The notes beneath the pieces were generated by a model. It was not told where the DNA came from. It searched no databases and was given only the letters and a program-made list of their open reading frames with translations. From NCBI GenBank assembly GCA_012728875.1, contig JAAYEF010000018.1:1-64000 (forward strand): DNA of 64,000 nucleotides, written 5' to 3'. A program made the translations under genes and the position numbers. Below, one piece after another: positions 58,647-64,000 of the stretch (position 1 is its first letter; every line of letters begins with the position of its first letter). The stretch comes from Candidatus Cloacimonadota bacterium (GTDB lineage Bacteria > Cloacimonadota > Cloacimonadia > Cloacimonadales > Cloacimonadaceae).

Positions 58647-60505
58647 TCTTGGATCAAATTAAGGACCCTTCAGAACTCAAGCAAATGAGCTTGCAAAAGC
58701 TGGGCGTTTTGGCTCGCGAGATCCGCAAACGCATTGTGGACGTGGTTTCCGTGAATGGCGGCCACATTGCCCCCAGCTTGGGAACCGTGGAACTCACCCT
58801 GGCTTTGCTCAGCGTTTTCGACCCCATCAAAGACCGCGTGGTGTGGGATGTGGGTCACCAAAGCTATGCCTGGAAGATACTTACAGGACGAAACGACCGT
58901 TTCCACACCCTGCGCACCCTGGGCGGAATCAGCGGCTTCACAAACCGCGACGAAAGCCCCTGCGATGCCTTCAGCACAGGCCACAGCAGCACTTCCGTCT
59001 CCGCTGCCCTGGGGATTGCCTGCGGGCGCGATTTGCAGCGGGAAGATGGCTTTTCCATTGCCGTGATCGGAGACGGAGCGCTCACCGGCGGCATGAGCTT
59101 TGAAGCGCTGAACCATGCCGGCCACCTGCAAAAAAACAAATTCCTGGTGATTTTGAACGACAACGCCATGTCCATCTCCCAAAACGTGGGTGGATTGCAA
59201 AAATATATGGCGCGCATGATGGCGAGCCGACCCTACAACACCCTGAAACAGCAGATCTGGGACCTCAGCGGCATCCTGCCGGACAGCCTGCGCCGACGCT
59301 TTATCATTGGCGCGCAAAAGATTGAAGAATCCATGATGAACATCCTGGTGCCAAACATCATTTTCGAAGATCTGGGCTTCAAATATGTCGGCCCCATCGA
59401 CGGTCACGACATCAAACTGCTGTCCAGCATCATGCGCCGCATCCGGCGTCACATGATCGGGCCCGTGCTCTTGCACGTGGTCACCCAAAAAGGCAGGGGC
59501 TACGTCCCCGCTGAAAACGATTCCGCCTCTTTCCACGGCGTGGGACCCTTTGATGCCAACAGCGGAAAGCAGGCGTGCAGCGGTCAGGAAGGCTGGAACC
59601 AGGTTTTTGGCAAAAGCTTGCTGAGCCTGGCGGAAACAAATCCCAAAATCGTGGCCATCACCGCCGCCATGGCTGTGGGAACCGGTTTGGCGGAATTTGA
59701 AAAGAAATATCCACGGCGATTTTTTGACGTGGGCATCGCCGAACAGCACGCGGTGACCATGGCTGCAGGTCTGGCCAGCAAAGGCATCCGCCCCTTCGTG
59801 GCAATCTACAGCACCTTCCTGCAGCGCGCCATCGACCAGGTGATCCACGATGTGGCTTTGCCGCGTTTGCCTGTGGTGCTTTGCATCGACCGCGCCGGAT
59901 TTGTGGGCGAAGACGGCGCCACCCACCACGGCGCTTTCGACGTTTCCCTGCTTTCGGCGGTTCCAAACCTGATGATCCTGTCGCCTTCCACCGCGGAAGA
60001 ACTGGACGCAATGCTCAGATTTGCAAGCACATACACGGATGGTCCCCTCGCCATTCGCTATCCGCGCGGAACCGCGGTTTGCGCCCAAGAAGAGCTTCCC
60101 GCATTTGAACCCGGCAAGGCTCGCATCGTCCATGAAGGCAAGGACATAGCTCTGGTTTCCGATGGCGGCGCCATGCCCATCGCCCAAAAAACTCTGGAGA
60201 TCTTGAAAACCGCCGGACTCAAGCCCTGGCTGGTGGATTTGCGCAGCCTTAAACCTTTGGACGAGAAGCTCTTAAAAGAACTGGGAGAGAGCTGCAGCCA
60301 CATTTTCACCTTTGAAACCAACGTCATCTCCGGCGGAACCGGTTCGCGCATCGCACAACTGCTTTGCTCCAAAGATTGCAGGGTTAGAAATTTCGGCTAT
60401 CCGGACAGCTTTGTTCCCCACGGGAAGATCTCCGAGCTGAACGAGCTGATCGGCTTCACACCTGAGCATTTGGCTCAAGAGATTCAAAACTCTCTGAAGG
60501 CATGA
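58643..60505 (+). CDS. dxs: 1-deoxy-D-xylulose-5-phosphate synthase
   Basis: GGHIAPSLGTVELTLALLSVF, DVGHQSYAWKILTGR, VIGDGALTGGMSFEALNHAG, DVGIAEQHAVTMAAGLA. Confidence 0.97.
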   Translation: MILDQIKDPSELKQMSLQKLGVLAREIRKRIVDVVSVNGGHIAPSLGTVELTLALLSVFDPIKDRVVWDVGHQSYAWKILTGRNDRFHTLRTLGGISGFTNRDESPCDAFSTGHSSTSVSAALGIACGRDLQREDGFSIAVIGDGALTGGMSFEALNHAGHLQKNKFLVILNDNAMSISQNVGGLQKYMARMMASRPYNTLKQQIWDLSGILPDSLRRRFIIGAQKIEESMMNILVPNIIFEDLGFKYVGPIDGHDIKLLSSIMRRIRRHMIGPVLLHVVTQKGRGYVPAENDSASFHGVGPFDANSGKQACSGQEGWNQVFGKSLLSLAETNPKIVAITAAMAVGTGLAEFEKKYPRRFFDVGIAEQHAVTMAAGLASKGIRPFVAIYSTFLQRAIDQVIHDVALPRLPVVLCIDRAGFVGEDGATHHGAFDVSLLSAVPNLMILSPSTAEELDAMLRFASTYTDGPLAIRYPRGTAVCAQEELPAFEPGKARIVHEGKDIALVSDGGAMPIAQKTLEILKTAGLKPWLVDLRSLKPLDEKLLKELGESCSHIFTFETNVISGGTGSRIAQLLCSKDCRVRNFGYPDSFVPHGKISELNELIGFTPEHLAQEIQNSLKA

Positions 60506-61875
60506 GCAGACCAATCGGCGAGCCCATCTGCGCGCTGATCACCCCGCCCGGGCATGCGGCTGTAACTTTAATCCGGTTAAGCGGTTACGGCGCACTGGGC
60601 ATTGTGGCAAAATACTTCAAAAACCGGCGCAAACTGCTGCAAGCTCCCACGCACACCGCTGTTTTTGGTGTGTTTCACGACCATTTGGGAAAGCCGCTGG
60701 ACCAGGTGCTTTGCACCGTGTTTCGCGCTCCAAAAAGCTACACCGGCGAAGACAGCGTGGAAATCTCCTGCCACGGCAATCCACGCATTGCAGCTAGGAT
60801 CTTGGAAAACCTGCTTTTGGAAGCCCGGCTGGCAGAACCGGGGGAATTCACCCTGCGCGCGCTTTTGAACGGCAAGCTCGACCTGATGCAGGCGGAAGCG
60901 GTGAACGACCTCATCGGCGCCGCTGGCAGCAAAGCCGAAAGCGCCGCTCTGATGCAGGTGCAGGGGCTGCTCTCAAACCGTTTGCGGGCTTTGCTGGATG
61001 GCATCAACGATGCCCGCCTGCGCTGTGAACTTGCCATCGATTTTGCCGATCAAGACCTGCCTCCCCTGGATGAAAAAGACCTGCAGCAGCGCGTTTCCAA
61101 GCTCCTCAAAGAGGCTTGCGAACTGCTTGGCGAAGGCAGGCTGGGACGCCTGATCCGCGAAGGAATCAAGGTTTGCCTGGCTGGGGCGCCAAATGCAGGC
61201 AAGTCCTCTTTGTTCAACGCTTTCCTGAAGCAAAACCGCGCCATCGTGACCCCTCATCCCGGCACCACGCGTGACTACCTGGAAGAAAGCGTCTCATTTC
61301 ACGGCTACAAGCTTGTGTTGATCGACACCGCCGGCTTGCGGGAAAGCGAAAACGACATTGAACGTGAAGGTATCAGCCGCAGTCGTGCGCTGATGCGTGA
61401 AGCAGACCTCGTGCTCTACCTCCTGCCAGCGGATGAAGCTGTTGAGCCAGAACAGCTTACGCCTGAATTGAGTGCCAAAACCCTCTGGCTGGCAAGCAAG
61501 TGGGACCTGATTTCTGCCGATTCAGAAAATGAAAAATCGGAACGAGACGGCTGCACGCCCGAACTGGGCATTCCGGTTTCCACCCTGGAACCGAAGGGGT
61601 TGGAAGCATTGCAAGATGCCATTTTGCAACGTTTTGAGCTGCCGACAGGAGATCTGGAACGTCCCTTGGTGACAAACGCGCGCCATTTGGCAGCCCTGGA
61701 ACGTGCCATGCAAGCTCTGACTCGTGCGCAGCAATCCCTTGAACATCAGGCAGGATATGAATTTACCGCTTTCGATCTCGCGGCGGCGGCGGGTGATATC
61801 GGTGAAATTCTGGGCATTTCCGCCGATGGCGATCTCTTGAACGATATTTTTGCCAATTTTTGCATCGGCAAATAA
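60502..61875 (+). CDS. mnmE: tRNA modification GTPase MnmE
   Basis: EPGEFTLRALLNGKLDLMQAEAVNDLI, GAPNAGKSSLFNAFL, C-terminal FANFCIGK. Confidence 0.97.
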   Translation: MSRPIGEPICALITPPGHAAVTLIRLSGYGALGIVAKYFKNRRKLLQAPTHTAVFGVFHDHLGKPLDQVLCTVFRAPKSYTGEDSVEISCHGNPRIAARILENLLLEARLAEPGEFTLRALLNGKLDLMQAEAVNDLIGAAGSKAESAALMQVQGLLSNRLRALLDGINDARLRCELAIDFADQDLPPLDEKDLQQRVSKLLKEACELLGEGRLGRLIREGIKVCLAGAPNAGKSSLFNAFLKQNRAIVTPHPGTTRDYLEESVSFHGYKLVLIDTAGLRESENDIEREGISRSRALMREADLVLYLLPADEAVEPEQLTPELSAKTLWLASKWDLISADSENEKSERDGCTPELGIPVSTLEPKGLEALQDAILQRFELPTGDLERPLVTNARHLAALERAMQALTRAQQSLEHQAGYEFTAFDLAAAAGDIGEILGISADGDLLNDIFANFCIGK

Positions 61876-61890
61876 GCCCCATTCTTTTTC

Positions 61891-62334
61891 TCAAAACCTC
61901 TCCACAAGTGATTCATAACTCGTTACAGGGGGCAGATATCCCGCTTCCACGGCGTCCATCACCGTGATGCAGGGAAGTTCCTGCGTTTCAATCTGTTCAC
62001 GGGTTAGCGTCGCCAAATCCAAATGCAAATCCCGCGCCATCGCCCACATCAGCTTCAAAAAGGCGTTATGCCAGTTCAAAAGCGGCTTTTCCCAGTTCCT
62101 GACAGCAGAATTGTAGATGTCCACATACACGCTCAAATCCATTCTGAATCCCTCGGAAGGGTTCAAGGCTTTCAAGTTTGCCGCCACGTCTTTGAAACGC
62201 TGATTGTTTTTGTTTGCTCTGGGCTTCACATATTCGCGGGCTATGATCTTGCCCAGTCTGCGGTTAAAGTAATATACCATGCCGTCAGCCTTGCCGCTGA
62301 AGCTCTGGAAAAAAGCTCCCAGTTTTGCTTTCAT
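61891..62334 (-). CDS. Uncharacterised protein (MKAKLG..FSGKADGMVYY.. type)
   Basis: Strong RBS (aaggaggtttgaa ATG) on minus strand; 147 aa; no recognised domain. Confidence 0.6.
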   Translation of the reverse strand: MKAKLGAFFQSFSGKADGMVYYFNRRLGKIIAREYVKPRANKNNQRFKDVAANLKALNPSEGFRMDLSVYVDIYNSAVRNWEKPLLNWHNAFLKLMWAMARDLHLDLATLTREQIETQELPCITVMDAVEAGYLPPVTSYESLVERF

Positions 62335-62498
62335 TTCAAACCTCCTTCTTTGTTAGATTTACGTTTAATCGAGCCTCTTCCGTCCTTGACTTCGTCTGTC
62401 GGTTTAAGCTTTTTTCTGGTTTGCGAACCTTCCCGGGTTGAGCCCAATCTCCTTCTTGCCATGGGAATGATGCCGATGCTTTGGAATTTCTCAATCAT
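62331..62498 (-). CDS. Small basic protein, unknown function
   Basis: MIEKFQSIGIIPMARRRLGSTREGSQTRKKLKPTDEVKDGRGSIKRKSNKEGGLK; AAGGAG precedes this ATG; ATGA overlap with next gene; track start 62702 lies within the regulatory region. Confidence 0.5.
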   Translation of the reverse strand: MIEKFQSIGIIPMARRRLGSTREGSQTRKKLKPTDEVKDGRGSIKRKSNKEGGLK

Positions 62499-62659
62499 CT
62501 TTTCTCCTTGTTTTTTATCTGATTGGGCTTGGACTGCGCGCTTGCCTTCGCCCTTGATACTTCCTAAAACCTTCCCCGTCAGGCTCTTGTAGTACTCCCC
62601 TTGTTTTCTTGGGAAGCTTATGAAGACGAGCACAACACGATATCCGAGTGTATCAAGAT

Positions 62660-62900
62660 GCCCCTCTATAATATAAAGGGGAAGAAAATGGGGCTTTGTC
62701 AAAAGTTTTTTTCAGTTTTCTGCAAAAAAGATGATTTATTTTCAAAAAAATTCTGTTGCCCGCTTTGTGCATTGCTGATGATAAAAAATTTTTCTTGCTC
62801 TAAAGCCTTATTTTATCAGATGATTAGATTCTATAGCAGTACTTTTCTAAAAAATAACCACGCCAGAACCGCGTTTTTCTTCCCCTTTATTATATGGGGG
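62660..62900. repeat. Pair of inverted AT-rich palindromes in divergent intergenic region
   Basis: Left 62660-62688 gCCCCTCTATAATATAAAGGGGAAGAAAA; right 62875-62900 reads as its near reverse complement (TTTTCTTCCCCTTTATTATATGGGGG). Confidence 0.7.
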
Positions 62901-62929
62901 CACACCCCAAAAAAATCAAAGGAGAGAAA

Positions 62930-64000
62930 ATGTCATTTTCCAAAAACAACCTCAGAACCGTGACGTATGGCGATTCCGTCTGGAATACCAATGCCATCCA
63001 GCCCATGTGCATGGATGAACTGTATGACAAACTTTCGAACGGACATTGGCGCACACAAATCGAAGCCATCCGCGCCGAGACCGATCCCCAAATTCAGAAG
63101 CAAAAGAAGCAGAAGCTCCCCTATTTCAGTTTTGCCGTGATCGAAGGCTCACGCTCTGATGACAACGTGACGCAGGCCAACGGCATCATTTTCGACTTTG
63201 ACCACGTTGAAAACTTCAGCGAAAGCAAGATTCTCCTGCGCGAAAACTCCCGCGGCTTCAGCGCCGTTTTCCGCAGCCCTGTGGACGGTTTAAAGCTCGT
63301 TCTGGCTTTTGACAGGCCAGTGGTCGATCGTGAAGAATTTCGCGAAATATGGCACTTTCTGCGCGCTGAAATCGAAATTAAAACCGGACTCAAGGCAGAC
63401 AACACTCCGGACATGAGCCGCCCCTGTTTCGTGAGTTGGGACGACGACTTTGTGGGCAGCGTGGAAGCCGAGCCCATGAACGTGGATGAAGTTTTGGCGG
63501 AAGCCGGGGTTCACAAAGCAGAACTGCCATCAGAAACAAAGATGCAGCGCGCGCCCATCGTGCGCCATGACGACGCGCTCACCGCGCTGAAAGCCCAAGA
63601 CGCCGTGGAATATCTTTCCCAGATCAAGTTTGACAATCGGGACTGGTTTCGCTGCGGATTGGCGCTTTTCAACTACTTTGGTGAAGACGGCTTTGAACAC
63701 TGGCTGAAATTTGCCGACAATCCCCACTACAAGGACACACCCGAGAAGCTGAAAAAGGTCTGGGAACGCTTGAAAAACTATCCCGGCGTGAATATCGGAA
63801 CGCTGTTTTACATCGCTGAAAACGAAGGCTGGATCAACGTATACGCCCCTTTTGAAGAGCGGGAGGCATACCCTCCCGCCTGGGGTGACGAGCTTCCCAT
63901 GCTCACCCTCGAGGACTACCCCGAGCTTTTGGAACTTTTTGGCAGACCGAAAAACGTGGAACTGGACAGAAGCAAGCTGCCCGCAGAGTTTATCGAATAT
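62930..64000 (+). CDS. VirE_N/BT4734-like primase-type protein with PriCT-like segment (3' truncated by window end)
   Basis: ATG 62930 after caaaggagagaaa; uninterrupted 357 codons; GIIFDFDHVENF, FRSPVDGLKLVLAFDRPV, DNTPDMSRPCFVSWDDDF, then FDNRDWFRCGLALFNYFGEDGFEHWLKFADN; not in the supplied ORF track because no stop is reached. Confidence 0.72.
   Translation, partial: MSFSKNNLRTVTYGDSVWNTNAIQPMCMDELYDKLSNGHWRTQIEAIRAETDPQIQKQKKQKLPYFSFAVIEGSRSDDNVTQANGIIFDFDHVENFSESKILLRENSRGFSAVFRSPVDGLKLVLAFDRPVVDREEFREIWHFLRAEIEIKTGLKADNTPDMSRPCFVSWDDDFVGSVEAEPMNVDEVLAEAGVHKAELPSETKMQRAPIVRHDDALTALKAQDAVEYLSQIKFDNRDWFRCGLALFNYFGEDGFEHWLKFADNPHYKDTPEKLKKVWERLKNYPGVNIGTLFYIAENEGWINVYAPFEEREAYPPAWGDELPMLTLEDYPELLELFGRPKNVELDRSKLPAEFIEY

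Noticed and set aside
58670-60187. 505-aa antisense ORF opposite dxs
   Set aside because: Low-complexity His/Gly/Ala-rich shadow translation of a clear housekeeping gene; no RBS or family signature
62331-62702. Full 123-aa reading of the minus-strand ORF starting MTKPHF
   Set aside because: The start would lie within the palindromic control region; ATG at 62498 has a strong AAGGAG
62764-62784. Possible att-like repeat of the mnmE 3' end (tttgtgcattgctgatgataa vs ttttgcatcggcaaataa)
   Set aside because: Similarity too weak and gapped to call a direct repeat

Overview
The window is a bacterial chromosome segment at ordinary gene density. Its family content (FlgD-like C-terminal sorting domains, C25 gingipain-like proteases, Fn3-rich secreted proteins, PorV-like barrel) is consistent with a Cloacimonadota/FCB-type organism, but that taxonomy is inference. 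I support about 46 protein-coding genes, one tRNA-Asn, several rho-independent terminators and some regulatory candidates. I saw no CRISPR array, rRNA or IS element. Main blocks: (i) an exported caspase-like (C14) protease + DUF4384 lipoprotein + LPP20-like lipoprotein operon, followed by two tandem serpin lipoproteins with duplicated promoters and diverged reactive-centre loops; (ii) a minus-strand housekeeping block (glyQ, merR, lnt, recJ); (iii) a 2494-aa C25 protease with tandem ~1.1 kb modules, followed at once by an M14 carboxypeptidase; (iv) a second C25 protease with a FlgD-like CTD, overlapping an operon with two AlkD-like HEAT-repeat proteins around a TrmJ-like methyltransferase; (v) rnhC, a LolC/E-like permease, rarA, mgtE; (vi) a TetR-TolC-MFP-RND efflux operon with a visible candidate operator; (vii) a compact operon yggS - plsY-like - PAP2 - PorV-like - BatA-like - dxs - mnmE; (viii) at the right edge, downstream of mnmE, a VirE_N/primase-like gene running off the window (absent from the supplied ORF track), preceded by a divergent intergenic region with paired inverted repeats, suggesting the start of a mobile element. 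The observations most worth follow-up are the caspase/serpin neighbourhood, the recurrent charged insertions in the giant C25 protein, the mnmE-adjacent primase with its paired palindromes, and the TTAATCAAG dyad cluster upstream of the efflux operon. All family calls are by eye from protein motifs; no searches were run.
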